A stretch of DNA of 46,228 bases from UBA10103 sp964437185 (GCA_964437185.1 CAYTFU010000009.1:1-46228); one strand, 5' to 3'. Numbered from the stretch's first letter, positions 32,967 through 40,979 are shown. Numbers and translations are program-made. Notes: generated by a model from the sequence alone, not told the origin.

Positions 32967-33650
32967 TTACGTACCGATTCGCCGATCGCGTGATTGGTAT
33001 TCGGAGATGATTCGATCGAGATCTTCTTTTGTAAAATCCGGCCAATACGTGTCGACAAAGAATAACTCGGCGTAGGCGCCTTGCCAGAGCAGAAAGTTGG
33101 AGATTCGCTTCTCCCCTCCAGTGCGCACGATGATGTCTGGATTCGGCATGCCAGCAGTCCAGAGATGCGCCCCGATGGAATCTTCGGTAATGCCCCCCTC
33201 TTTCGCCGCTTCCCGCGCCGCGTGAGCGATTTCGGCTCTGCTCCCATAGGAAATGCATACCCAGAGTGTCTGTGTGGGGTCGGCGGGGTTTTTTGATTCG
33301 ATGTCGGAAAGGGTGGCTTGCAGAGAGGGAGGAAGGCGATCTCTTTGTCCTACAAATCGCATCGCGGCGCCTTCGGCAAGAAAACGTGCCGCATTTTCCT
33401 TTGCGGACGATTCAAATAGCGTGAGCAGCGCCGTGACCTCGGGCGCTGAGCGATTCCAATTCTCGGTAGAAAAGACGTAAATGGCTGTGTGGGGAATGCC
33501 GCGTTTACTGCACGCACGGGCAATGGTCTCCGTAGTGCGCATGCCTGCCTGATGACCCTCAAGTGCGGAGAGTCCGCGCTCTTTCGCCCACCGCCGATTT
33601 CCGTCGAGAATAAACGCGATGCATTGCGGATTCTTCGGTGCGTTTGTCAT
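32967..33650 (-). CDS. uppS: Isoprenyl transferase (undecaprenyl diphosphate synthase-like)
   Basis: 227 residues from ATG 33650. F-I-L-D-G-N-R-R-W-A-K (catalytic D16), G-H-Q-A-G-M, F-S-T-E-N-W-N-R, S-Y-G-S-R-A-E-I and R-T-G-G-E-K-R-I-S-N-F-L-L-W-Q are the cis-prenyltransferase signatures. It extends FPP with IPP to the lipid carrier used for wall and surface glycans, so it is a consumer of the mevalonate cluster nearby. The 3' end faces glnA (3-base gap). An in-frame extension to 33773 covers acylphosphatase and is rejected. Confidence 0.94.
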   Translation of the reverse strand: MTNAPKNPQCIAFILDGNRRWAKERGLSALEGHQAGMRTTETIARACSKRGIPHTAIYVFSTENWNRSAPEVTALLTLFESSAKENAARFLAEGAAMRFVGQRDRLPPSLQATLSDIESKNPADPTQTLWVCISYGSRAEIAHAAREAAKEGGITEDSIGAHLWTAGMPNPDIIVRTGGEKRISNFLLWQGAYAELFFVDTYWPDFTKEDLDRIISEYQSRDRRIGT

Positions 33651-33657
33651 AGGAAGC

Positions 33658-33930
33658 TCAATACACGATTTTGAAAGAGTCGAAGGTCGCGCTTGGTTCT
33701 CGCCATTCACTCTCCACCTTATCGACGCTCGCGAGCATGGGACCACTGTGGAGCGCCTCCAACAGCTTCTCAAGCGCGCTTCGATCGCCCTGTGCGATCA
33801 CCTCGACCGTGCCGTCGGAAAGATTTTTGACGGTGCCGGTGAGTTTGAGTCGCCGTGCGTTGCGCTGTGTAAAATCTCGAAACATCACGAGCTGTACTCG
33901 GCCGCTCACTATTGCGTGAAGTTCTGACAT
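33658..33930 (-). CDS. acyP: Acylphosphatase
   Basis: 90 residues, full family length. V-S-G-R-V-Q-L-V-M-F-R-D-F places the phosphate-binding Arg at R18 and V-K-N-L-S-D-G-T-V-E-V the catalytic Asn at N36. It hydrolyses acyl phosphates such as acetyl or carbamoyl phosphate. uppS follows 7 bases downstream on the same strand. The more usual G-V-x-F-R is V-M-F-R here. Confidence 0.92.
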   Translation of the reverse strand: MSELHAIVSGRVQLVMFRDFTQRNARRLKLTGTVKNLSDGTVEVIAQGDRSALEKLLEALHSGPMLASVDKVESEWREPSATFDSFKIVY

Positions 33931-34007
33931 GTCGATACGATATCACCCCCTCCCGCATGATGCGAACCGCAGTATCGGCGCGAGGGAGATTCATGTAGAG
34001 TGATGGC

Positions 34008-34841
34008 ATGAGAAGCGGATACGCGCCGGGGAAAATCATTCTTTCGGGGGAGTACGCAGTGCTTTTTGGGTATTCCGGCACCGCAATCCCGGCACCTATC
34101 GGGATTGGTGTGGAGTTTGAGGAAGCGGCCGGCGGGGGTATCGAAATTGATTGGGAGGGGCAGCGGGACGAGCGCGCTCTTGATTACGCGAGGCGCATCG
34201 TGAGCCACTGTCTTCCGAATCGGACTGCCCATGGTCGCCTCACGATTCGTGCAAAGGTACCCATCGGCAAAGGAATGGGATCCTCCACGGCGCTCGTCGT
34301 CGCCATCGCTCGCGCACTGTGTGGCGATGATCGTGAGCTCGCACTTCGTGTGGAGGACGTGGTTAATCCTGGGCACAGCGGTCTTGATTTTGCAACGATC
34401 TGGTCGGGTGAGCCCGTGCTGTTTCGCAGGGGGGAAGTGCCGCAGCGCATCTCGCTCAATCTCAGTGTGCTCAATGAGTCGGTACTTATCGACACGGGAT
34501 CTCCGCGCGAAACAACGCCTGAACTCGTCGCCTGGATGCGCGGGCGAGAGGGGGAATGCGGGAGTGCGCTGAAATCGATTGGTGAATGCACGGAGCGATT
34601 GATGCGAGGAGAGTCTCTTCACGATGTGATGCGCGAACATCATAAGGCGCAAGTCTCGCTCGGTGTCGTTCCGCCAAAGGTTAAAGAACTTGTTGCAGCG
34701 ATCGAGGCGGAAGGTGGGGAGGCAAAAATAATTGGTGCGGGAGGTAGGACGGGCGGCGGAGGCATGGCGCTCGCGATGGGGAATCGCGAACGCATCATCG
34801 CCCTTGCTCGAAAGTCGCGCATGCCGACGCTTGCGCTTTAA
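34008..34841 (+). CDS. mvk: Mevalonate kinase (GHMP family)
   Basis: 277 residues, short for the family. Y-A-P-G-K-I-I-L-S-G-E-Y-A-V-L-F-G is the GHMP N-terminal motif typical of mevalonate kinases, P-I-G-K-G-M-G-S-S-T-A (85-95) is the phosphate loop, P-G-H-S-G-L-D127 the catalytic Asp region, and G-A-G-G-R-T-G-G-G-G near the C terminus the third GHMP motif. It phosphorylates mevalonate at the 5 position. The decarboxylase gene starts 5 bases downstream. A TAGAGT box precedes ATG 34008 by 6 bases. Phosphomevalonate kinase activity cannot be excluded from sequence alone, but the L-S-G-E-Y/H-A-V-x-x-G pattern favours mevalonate kinase. Confidence 0.83.
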   Translation: MRSGYAPGKIILSGEYAVLFGYSGTAIPAPIGIGVEFEEAAGGGIEIDWEGQRDERALDYARRIVSHCLPNRTAHGRLTIRAKVPIGKGMGSSTALVVAIARALCGDDRELALRVEDVVNPGHSGLDFATIWSGEPVLFRRGEVPQRISLNLSVLNESVLIDTGSPRETTPELVAWMRGREGECGSALKSIGECTERLMRGESLHDVMREHHKAQVSLGVVPPKVKELVAAIEAEGGEAKIIGAGGRTGGGGMALAMGNRERIIALARKSRMPTLAL

Positions 34842-34846
34842 ATACT

Positions 34847-35839
34847 ATGACCATCCGCGCCGTTTCCACCCCCAATATTGCCCTCATCAAATATTGGGGA
34901 AATCGCGACGATGCGTTGCGGCTTCCTGCTGCAGATTCACTCTCTATCACACTCGACACGCCAACGGTAGAAGTTGCTATTACAGAAGCTGAGAGGTTCA
35001 CCGTCAAAAGTTTCAGTGGCGAACTGGAGCGGTCACTTTCTGGAGACGAGCTCGCACGGTTGAAAAAACATTTCGTTGACGCAAAGGAGTATCTTTCGCG
35101 TATTGGTAAAGGAGGCGCACTTCCTACAGCGGTATCACTGAAGATCAAGTCGAGCGTACCGCGTGGCATCGGTATTGCCTCCTCTGCCGCCATCTTTAGT
35201 GCACTTGCCGAGGTGTATGCAGGACTCGCGAGTGGCATGTCACGCAAAGATGTGAGTATCATGGCGCGTCTCGGATCGGGCTCGGCAAGTAGAAGCGTGT
35301 TCGGTGGATTCGTCGCGATGATTTCCGGCGAAGGAGAAGGGGTCGATGCATCATACGCGGTTCAAATCGCACTACCCGAGCATTGGAAACTATGGGACAT
35401 TATCATAGCGCCGTCGATCGCCCCGAAACATACAGGGTCTACTGAAGGGCATGCGCTCGTGCACACGAGCCCTGCTTTTCAAGATCGACTCAGGGAGATG
35501 CCGCACCGTCAAAAGGAATGCATAGAAGCAATTCGGGGCCGCGATTTTGAGAAACTTCGGGTAGTCTCCGAAGAAGATTGTATCGATATGCACAAGGTGA
35601 TGATGTCGAGCACGCCGTCGCTGAATTATCTTTCGGAAGAAACACATCGCATTATTGGGGAGATTACAGATCTTCGTTCGCGGCAGGGTCTCGCGGTTCT
35701 CTACACGATGGATGCAGGACCAACGGTGCATCTCATTTGCGAGCAGAGTGCTTTGCCTGCCGTTCGCGAGTATGCGAGAGCGCAAAAGAATTGCACCATC
35801 TTCGAGGCGGGGATAGGAAGTGGCAGTCGTTTGATTTAG
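34847..35839 (+). CDS. mvaD: (Di)phosphomevalonate decarboxylase
   Basis: 330 residues. S-T-P-N-I-A-L-I-K-Y-W-G-N-R-D at the N terminus, A-D-S-L-S-I-T-L-D, the phosphate loop P-R-G-I-G-I-A-S-S-A-A, G-S-G-S-A-S-R-S-V-F-G-G-F and Y-T-M-D-A-G-P-T-V-H. Classical diphosphomevalonate decarboxylases read K-Y-W-G-K; the second Lys is Asn here. Some homologues of this type act on phosphomevalonate instead (the isopentenyl phosphate route), so the substrate is open. Second gene of a mvk-mvaD-HMGR operon with spacings of 5 and 9 bases. Confidence 0.88.
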   Translation: MTIRAVSTPNIALIKYWGNRDDALRLPAADSLSITLDTPTVEVAITEAERFTVKSFSGELERSLSGDELARLKKHFVDAKEYLSRIGKGGALPTAVSLKIKSSVPRGIGIASSAAIFSALAEVYAGLASGMSRKDVSIMARLGSGSASRSVFGGFVAMISGEGEGVDASYAVQIALPEHWKLWDIIIAPSIAPKHTGSTEGHALVHTSPAFQDRLREMPHRQKECIEAIRGRDFEKLRVVSEEDCIDMHKVMMSSTPSLNYLSEETHRIIGEITDLRSRQGLAVLYTMDAGPTVHLICEQSALPAVREYARAQKNCTIFEAGIGSGSRLI

Positions 35840-35848
35840 TATTCGACT

Positions 35849-37030
35849 ATGGATATACGCAACCTCCCCGACAGTCTTGATGCGGCAGGGCGCATTGCAG
35901 AGCGCCGTGCGCGCGTCGAAAAAGCGCTTGGCGTCGATCTTGCAACCCTTGCCGTCGCCGGGCAGCAAATCGGCAGTGCAGACGAGCAAAATTGCGAACA
36001 AATGTTTGGGGCAGTGCCCGTGCCCGTTGGACTCGCGGGGCCGCTTAAAATTCATTTCAGCGAAGGAGAAACTCGCGAAGTATATCTTCCGCTCGCCACC
36101 ACCGAAGGGGCGCTCGTCGCGAGCGTAAATCGAGGGTGCAAAGCGATTACACAGGCGGGCGGCGCACACGTCACATCTGAATACGTGGGCATCACGCGTT
36201 CAATTGCGTTTGAAGTAAAAGATGCAAAAGTAATTTCAGAAAAAATTGAGTTGCTCGAATCGAAGTGGAAAAGTATAGCCGAGGCGACGAGCAGTCATTT
36301 AAAAATTCTTTCCCATGAAATAGATTCAAAAGACGGATATGTTTTCCTTACTATCGCCGCTGATACGGATGAGGCAATGGGGATGAATATGATCACCATC
36401 GCGGCGCAGGCCGTGGGGGAGTTTCTCGCGAGCGAGCTTGGAATTACGATGATCACCGTTGCCGGCAATATCGATAGCGACAAAAAAGCCAGTGAACGGA
36501 CAAAAAGACGTGGTCGTGGGTACCGCGTCAATGCGGAAGTGACGCTCAGTGGAGAAATCATCACTACCGTCTTGAAAACGGACGCAGCCGCGCTCTTGAA
36601 GACTGCCCACGCAAAACTTGAAGTTGGATCGACGGTGGCGGGTGCGCTCGGGAAAAATCTTCACGTGGCAAATATAATCGCCGCGCTGTATCTCGCGACG
36701 GGGCAGGATGTTGCGCATGTGGTGGAGGGGTCGCTTACGGATACGGTTGTGAACAAAGAGGGTGATGGAATAAAAATCTCTGTCCACCTTCCGGCCATCC
36801 TCGTCGGCGTTCGCGGCGGCGGTACCAATCTTCCAGCACAGAAACAATGTCTCGATTTACTGCTTAAAGAAAAAACTACTCTACGACCTGCTACGCAACT
36901 TGCCGAGACAATCGGCGCGGCGGTCCTCGCGGGAGAAATTTCGCTCCTCGCCGCGCAGGCCACTCAGACACTGGCTAATTCACACCGGGTCCTAGCGAGG
37001 GGTCAGGGCGATGATACAATCGTCCGATGA
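35849..37030 (+). CDS. hmgA: Hydroxymethylglutaryl-CoA reductase, class I
   Basis: 393 residues, catalytic part only, no membrane anchor. E-Q-M-F-G-A-V-P-V-P-V-G-L-A-G-P-L, T-T-E-G-A-L-V-A-S-V-N-R-G (catalytic Glu), D-E-A-M-G-M-N-M-I and G-V-R-G-G-G-T-N-L-P-A-Q match soluble class I enzymes of archaea and some bacteria; the catalytic His is in N-S-H-R near residue 380. It makes mevalonate from HMG-CoA using NADPH. A TAGTAT box sits just before ATG 35849. The stop overlaps the ATG of a small coiled-coil gene. Confidence 0.95.
   Translation: MDIRNLPDSLDAAGRIAERRARVEKALGVDLATLAVAGQQIGSADEQNCEQMFGAVPVPVGLAGPLKIHFSEGETREVYLPLATTEGALVASVNRGCKAITQAGGAHVTSEYVGITRSIAFEVKDAKVISEKIELLESKWKSIAEATSSHLKILSHEIDSKDGYVFLTIAADTDEAMGMNMITIAAQAVGEFLASELGITMITVAGNIDSDKKASERTKRRGRGYRVNAEVTLSGEIITTVLKTDAAALLKTAHAKLEVGSTVAGALGKNLHVANIIAALYLATGQDVAHVVEGSLTDTVVNKEGDGIKISVHLPAILVGVRGGGTNLPAQKQCLDLLLKEKTTLRPATQLAETIGAAVLAGEISLLAAQATQTLANSHRVLARGQGDDTIVR
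37015..37020 (+). promoter_or_regulatory. -10 box of the small coiled-coil gene
   Basis: TACAAT (in GATACAAT), 6 bases before ATG 37027, inside the last codons of the HMG-CoA reductase gene. Confidence 0.5.
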
Positions 37031-37203
37031 AAAAAACAGTTGGAGGCGATTACGCTGAGATTCGTCTCGAAATTAAAGACATCAAACATCGTTTGAATAC
37101 TTTGGAAAAGCAGTATGGTCATCTGAAGAGTGTCGCCAAGAAAATCGACTCGTTGCACATCCGCGTCAAGGTCATCGAGAAGCATTTGAAAGTCAAAGCC
37201 TAG
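37027..37203 (+). CDS. Small coiled-coil protein
   Basis: 58 residues beginning M-K-K-T-V-G-G-D-Y-A-E-I-R-L-E-I-K-D-I-K, with hydrophobic residues spaced in a heptad-like pattern (I-R-L, I-K-D-I, L-N-T-L, L-K-S-V, I-D-S-L, V-I-E-K-H-L) through to the end, so a single parallel coiled coil is likely. It is ATGA-coupled to the HMG-CoA reductase and has its own -10 box. No family recognised. Its position suggests co-expression with the mevalonate genes, but the role is unknown. Confidence 0.6.
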   Translation: MKKTVGGDYAEIRLEIKDIKHRLNTLEKQYGHLKSVAKKIDSLHIRVKVIEKHLKVKA

Positions 37204-37281
37204 ACGAAAACGGTCGGTTGCTTTCACCTAGTTCTTGAAATACTATGCGGTCTGGCTCCAACTAGTAGGAAAGGGTTCAGT

Positions 37282-37650
37282 ATGTTTGAGTCAAGGACGA
37301 CAATCACCGAACGTCACGCCGGTGCCGGAGCGAGGATTCTCGACGAGAGGTGCCCGGGGTGGCATGCTCGGATAGATCCCGCGAAAATCAACTTCAAGTG
37401 CCTCCGGGTCAATTGGCTCAGCGATTTTTTGAATCCGGGGAGGGTCATTCCGAACACGGACATCCTCGGCTTGCTTTTCGGCGATCTCAGGGCAGGTTGC
37501 AAGGAGCTCGGACTCCAGTACGCAAACCGAAGGGATTTGCTGGCCAAGGGCTTCTGGCTCTGGTCACCCACGTGGTTTCCCAAATATCGGCACTGCCTGA
37601 GGGAGGCATGGAGGAGGGAAATCCAGGCACGTCAAAGGTCTACCGCATAG
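37282..37650 (+). CDS. Orphan protein resembling phage-type hypothetical proteins
   Basis: 122 residues. The arrangement L-D-E-R-C-P-G-W-H-A-R-I-D ... I-L-G-L-L-F-G-D-L-R-A-G ... L-G-L ... G-F-W resembles a family of short phage or mobile-element hypothetical proteins with L-D-E-x-x-P-G-W-x-x-x-I-D, V-L-G-Q-L-F-G and G-F blocks, of unknown function; this is from memory. Promoter TTGCTT-17 bp-TACTAT, a leader with AGGAAAGGG (SD) before ATG 37282, and a downstream hairpin make it a self-contained cassette between HMG-CoA reductase and HMG-CoA synthase. Likely a late insertion. Confidence 0.65.
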   Translation: MFESRTTITERHAGAGARILDERCPGWHARIDPAKINFKCLRVNWLSDFLNPGRVIPNTDILGLLFGDLRAGCKELGLQYANRRDLLAKGFWLWSPTWFPKYRHCLREAWRREIQARQRSTA

Positions 37651-37693
37651 CCGCCCCAGCCACGAAATGGTGATCGCGGAGACGACTTTCGAA

Positions 37694-37721
37694 GGCTCGG
37701 GGCGACTTGTTGTCCCGAGCC
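37694..37721 (+). terminator. Hairpin after the orphan gene (weak terminator)
   Basis: GGCTCGGG and CCCGAGCC form an 8-bp perfect stem with a 12-base loop, followed by GGACTATTTATAT rather than a clean T-run. Confidence 0.5.
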
Positions 37722-37748
37722 GGACTATTTATATAGACAATAACGTGC

Positions 37749-37777
37749 TTGGAGACCTTTTGCGAGGCGGGTATACT
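37749..37777 (+). promoter_or_regulatory. Promoter of the HMG-CoA synthase operon
   Basis: TTGGAG (37749-37754), a 17-bp spacer and TATACT (37772-37777), 8 bases before ATG 37786; leaderless. Confidence 0.65.
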
Positions 37778-37785
37778 CGTATGTA

Positions 37786-38820
37786 ATGGCTCGGTCGGCA
37801 ATTGTGGGGTTTGGGCGGTACATACCGCAGTACCGCATACGGGCGGCGGACATCGCGGCTCATTGGAAGCAGGACGCGACGGCGCTCGTCGCGAGTCTTG
37901 GCGTGCGAGAGAAGTCGGTGCCGGGAATGGATGAAGATAGCTTTACGATGGCGTTTGAGGCAGCGCGACAAGCGCTTCAGACTTCAGGAGTAGAGGCGAA
38001 GAAGGTCTCGGCGGTTTTTGTGGGATCTGAGTCGCATCCGTATGCGGTGAAGCCGACGAGCGGCATGCTCGTCTCCGCGCTCGAGCTTGATCCGTATTCG
38101 CACGCGGCCGACCTCGAATTTGCATGCAAGGCGGGGACGGCGGGGATTCAAATTGTAGATAGTTTTATACGCAGCGAGCAGATTGATTACGGAATGGCTA
38201 TCGGTACAGACACTGCACAGAGTAAGCCGGGCGACGCGCTTGAATATACGGCTGCCGCAGGCGCGGCTGCCGTTATCTTGGGCCCATCGTCCGACAAACG
38301 TGCGATCTGTCGCATCGACAAAACACTTTCCTATACCACCGATACGCCAGACTTTTGGCGAGCCGCCGGTGAATCGTATCCGCGACACGCAGGGCGCTTC
38401 ACGGGAGAGCCAGGATATTTTCACCACATTCGCGAGACGATAATGGGAGCGATGAGGAGATGGGGGATGAAGCTCGGAGATATCGATCACGTGGTTCTCC
38501 ACATGCCCAACGCGAAATTTCCAATGCGCATTGCAAAGGAGTGCGGAATCACAGACGATCAGATGCGCACGGGATTTGTGGTGCCCACGATCGGCAACAC
38601 GTACAGCGCGTGTTCGTTTATCGGGCTCACGCATGTGCTCGAACAGGCAAAAAAGGGGGAGAAAATTCTTCTGGTTTCTTACGGCTCCGGCTCGGGGTGC
38701 GACGCTTTTCTTTTTACGATGTTAAAAAACGGTAAGACGCTTCCTCCCGACACGCGCGAATATTCATACTTGCAGTACAGCGAATACCTCGAACACTCCG
38801 GTGTCCTTCCTCACGCATGA
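37786..38820 (+). CDS. Archaeal-type hydroxymethylglutaryl-CoA synthase
   Basis: 344 residues, the archaeal length (eukaryotic and Gram-positive enzymes are longer). I-V-G-F-G-R-Y-I-P-Q-Y-R-I at the N terminus, catalytic Cys C114 in E-F-A-C-K-A-G-T, His H239 in V-L-H-M-P-N-A-K-F-P, and G-N-T-Y-S-A-C-S-F-I near the end. It condenses acetoacetyl-CoA with acetyl-CoA. In archaea this enzyme forms a complex with thiolase and a DUF35 protein that channels the intermediate; the same three genes follow here in order, with an ATGA overlap to thiolase. Confidence 0.93.
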   Translation: MARSAIVGFGRYIPQYRIRAADIAAHWKQDATALVASLGVREKSVPGMDEDSFTMAFEAARQALQTSGVEAKKVSAVFVGSESHPYAVKPTSGMLVSALELDPYSHAADLEFACKAGTAGIQIVDSFIRSEQIDYGMAIGTDTAQSKPGDALEYTAAAGAAAVILGPSSDKRAICRIDKTLSYTTDTPDFWRAAGESYPRHAGRFTGEPGYFHHIRETIMGAMRRWGMKLGDIDHVVLHMPNAKFPMRIAKECGITDDQMRTGFVVPTIGNTYSACSFIGLTHVLEQAKKGEKILLVSYGSGSGCDAFLFTMLKNGKTLPPDTREYSYLQYSEYLEHSGVLPHA

Positions 38821-39941
38821 AAACGCCGATTTACATAGCAGGCGTCGGCCTTACTCGCTTCGGCGAGATGTGGGACAAAAGCGTTCGCGATTTGATGCGC
38901 GAGGCTATCGGTGCTGCGGTGAAATCTTCGGAAGTCCCCGTCGCGGAAATCGATCTTGTCGTCGTCGCCAACATGATCGCAGAGACGAGTAACGATCAGG
39001 CGCACCTCGGCGCACTTGCGTCGTCACTCTTGCCGCACAAGCCTGCGGCACTGCGTGTCGAAGCGGCGTGCGGATCCGGCTCGCTCGCACTCCACACCGC
39101 GTGCGCTTTTTTGGAGAGTGGCCGCGCAAAAAATGTACTCGTTGTGGGTGTAGAAAAGATGACCGACGCATCGACCGACGCTATTTCACAAGCGCTCATG
39201 GGAGCGGCGGATGGCGAACTTGATGCGCCATCTGGCATCACGTTTCCCGGAATTTTTGGCCTCATCGCGCAGCGCTACATGTATGAGCACGGTCTCACGC
39301 GCGAGCAATTGAGCCTTGTGAGCGCGGTGCATCATCGCAACGCAGCGAACAACGAATTCGCGCAATTCCGCAATGAAATTTCGCCCGCCACCGTATCCGC
39401 GAGTTCGCCTGTCTCCGATCCTTTGCGACTTCTCGATTGCTCGCCGATCACCGATGGAGCCGCAGCGTGCATACTATCCTCCACACACAAATCGTCGTTG
39501 CGTATGGCTGCAAGCCAGATTGCAAGCGACACGCTCTCTATTACCGAGCGGCCTTCTCTCACGAGCTTTCCCGCGACGCGAGAAGCTATGCGCCGAGCAC
39601 TCAAGGAGGCTCAGATCGAGCGCGAGGAGATATCGGCGGTGGAAACTCACGATTGTTTTTCAATAGCGGCCGTGATCAACGTGGAAGATCTTGGCTTTGC
39701 AAAAAAGGGAGAGGGCATCAGGCTCTATGAAGAAGCATACGCAGGACGCGCACCGCTTTCGATCAACGGGAGCGGAGGTCTCAAGGCGTGTGGTCACCCG
39801 GTCGCAGCGACAGGGATTAAGCAGCTCGTGGATGTGAGTAAGCAGCTCCGGCGAACTTCTTCTCGATACGGACTCGCGCACAACTTTGGCGGAGCATGCG
39901 CGAGTTGCGGCGTACACATCGTCGAAAATCTCGCCGTATAA
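38817..39941 (+). CDS. Archaeal-type acetoacetyl-CoA thiolase
   Basis: 374 residues of the SCP-x/archaeal thiolase group. C85 in V-E-A-A-C-G-S-G-S is the acyl-accepting Cys, E-T-H-D-C-F-S supplies a catalytic His, and S-G-G-L-K-A-C-G-H-P-V-A-A-T-G the G-H-P motif; the C terminus has G-G-A-C-A-S-C-G-V-H. It makes acetoacetyl-CoA for HMG-CoA synthase. Its ATG overlaps the HMG-CoA synthase stop and the DUF35-fusion gene begins 18 bases after, matching the archaeal gene order. Confidence 0.92.
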   Translation: MKTPIYIAGVGLTRFGEMWDKSVRDLMREAIGAAVKSSEVPVAEIDLVVVANMIAETSNDQAHLGALASSLLPHKPAALRVEAACGSGSLALHTACAFLESGRAKNVLVVGVEKMTDASTDAISQALMGAADGELDAPSGITFPGIFGLIAQRYMYEHGLTREQLSLVSAVHHRNAANNEFAQFRNEISPATVSASSPVSDPLRLLDCSPITDGAAACILSSTHKSSLRMAASQIASDTLSITERPSLTSFPATREAMRRALKEAQIEREEISAVETHDCFSIAAVINVEDLGFAKKGEGIRLYEEAYAGRAPLSINGSGGLKACGHPVAATGIKQLVDVSKQLRRTSSRYGLAHNFGGACASCGVHIVENLAV

Positions 39942-39959
39942 TTTATTTATGAAATCAAT

Positions 39960-40874
39960 ATGAAAAAAAGCGCCCCCATTATTCACCGATCGCTTGCACA
40001 TGAGCGCGAAAAGTTGCTTCCGGGCACGATTCTTTCGTTCACACACCTCATGCACCCGCCCGCTCAGCTCGGGAAGCGTGCGCGTATGATCGGCCTCGTC
40101 GAACTTGAAAACGGAAAGCGCGTGCTCGGCCCGATAGTGGGAGATTCGCCCGCGATTGGACAGAAAGTATCGCCCCGTATGCGGCTCTCGCACGTGACGG
40201 AAGAAGGTCTTCGCGTGTACGAGGTCGCCTACGAGACGGTGGCGCTGAAGGCAATTCCCGTGAGTGCGTTTCCCGGATACATTCTCGCGTTTACCGGCCC
40301 GTCGGGCGTTGGTAAATCCACCATCAGTCGCATGCTTGCACACGCGTGCTCGGATTACGCGGCGAAAGTACCGATACTCACGACGCGCGGCAAAAAGCCT
40401 GGAGACGACGGCGAATACATATACACGACTGTGAAGGAATTTGCGCGTATGCAAAAAGAGGGGGCGATCGTCGCGATGTCACACATTCCTTCTTCGGGAG
40501 AAAATCGCATGTATGGATACCGAGCTATCGACATCGAGGCGATTTGGAAACGAGGAAAGATCCCCGTTGTGGTCACGGAGAAAAACCTTCTCGAAGGCCT
40601 CTCTTCGCACTATGGCCGTCGCTCCATCCTCTCGTGCGGCCTCTTGCCGCCGGGGAAGAGTCGTCGCGCCATGATCAGCCAGCTCATGCATCGTTTGCGC
40701 ACGCGCGGACGCGAGACGGAGGCGCACATTCAAGATCGCCTCAAAAATGCCGAACAAGACCTTGCGTTCTTTTCAGAACGCAAAGATCTCTTCGATCACA
40801 TGGTGGTCAATGAAGACCTCTCATCACTTGTCGACATTCTGAAAAAGAAAATCCCCGCACTTTCCGGTATTTAG
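39960..40874 (+). CDS. DUF35 OB-fold fused to a guanylate-kinase-like P-loop domain
   Basis: 304 residues in two parts. Residues about 18-95 (G-T-I-L-S-F-T-H-L-M-H-P-P ... M-I-G-L-V-E-L-E-N-G-K-R-V-L-G-P-I-V ... V-Y-E-V-A-Y) are a DUF35 OB-fold, which in archaea holds HMG-CoA synthase and thiolase together; the usual N-terminal Cys4 zinc ribbon is missing. Residues about 106-300 look like guanylate kinase: P-loop G-P-S-G-V-G-K-S-T (113-121), T-T-R (141-143), P-G-D-D-G-E-Y, R-M-Y-G-Y and the C-terminal V-V-N-E-D-L. GMP-site residues are only partly kept (T-T-R-G-K-K instead of T-T-R-x-x-R), so another substrate is plausible. Confidence 0.8.
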   Translation: MKKSAPIIHRSLAHEREKLLPGTILSFTHLMHPPAQLGKRARMIGLVELENGKRVLGPIVGDSPAIGQKVSPRMRLSHVTEEGLRVYEVAYETVALKAIPVSAFPGYILAFTGPSGVGKSTISRMLAHACSDYAAKVPILTTRGKKPGDDGEYIYTTVKEFARMQKEGAIVAMSHIPSSGENRMYGYRAIDIEAIWKRGKIPVVVTEKNLLEGLSSHYGRRSILSCGLLPPGKSRRAMISQLMHRLRTRGRETEAHIQDRLKNAEQDLAFFSERKDLFDHMVVNEDLSSLVDILKKKIPALSGI

Positions 40875-40892
40875 AGTTCGTTTATTCTGCGC

Positions 40893-40920
40893 TTGTGAAA
40901 TAGCGGTAGTGCGACATAAT
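40893..40920 (+). promoter_or_regulatory. Promoter of the ParB-like gene
   Basis: TTGTGA (40893-40898), a 16-bp spacer and CATAAT (40915-40920). The leader of about 53 bases contains a small hairpin (GGCCAGT-TCT-ACTGGTC, 40928-40944) and AGAGGAG (from 40967) before ATG 40980. Confidence 0.65.
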
Positions 40921-40979
40921 CGTCCGAGGCCAGTTCTACTGGTCTTTGATTCAAAAACCGTCAGGCAGAGGAGAGAAAG

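Noticed and set aside
37818..37830. GTACATACCG similar to the palindrome core
   Set aside because: No inverted partner; it encodes the conserved R-Y-I-P-Q-Y of HMG-CoA synthase.
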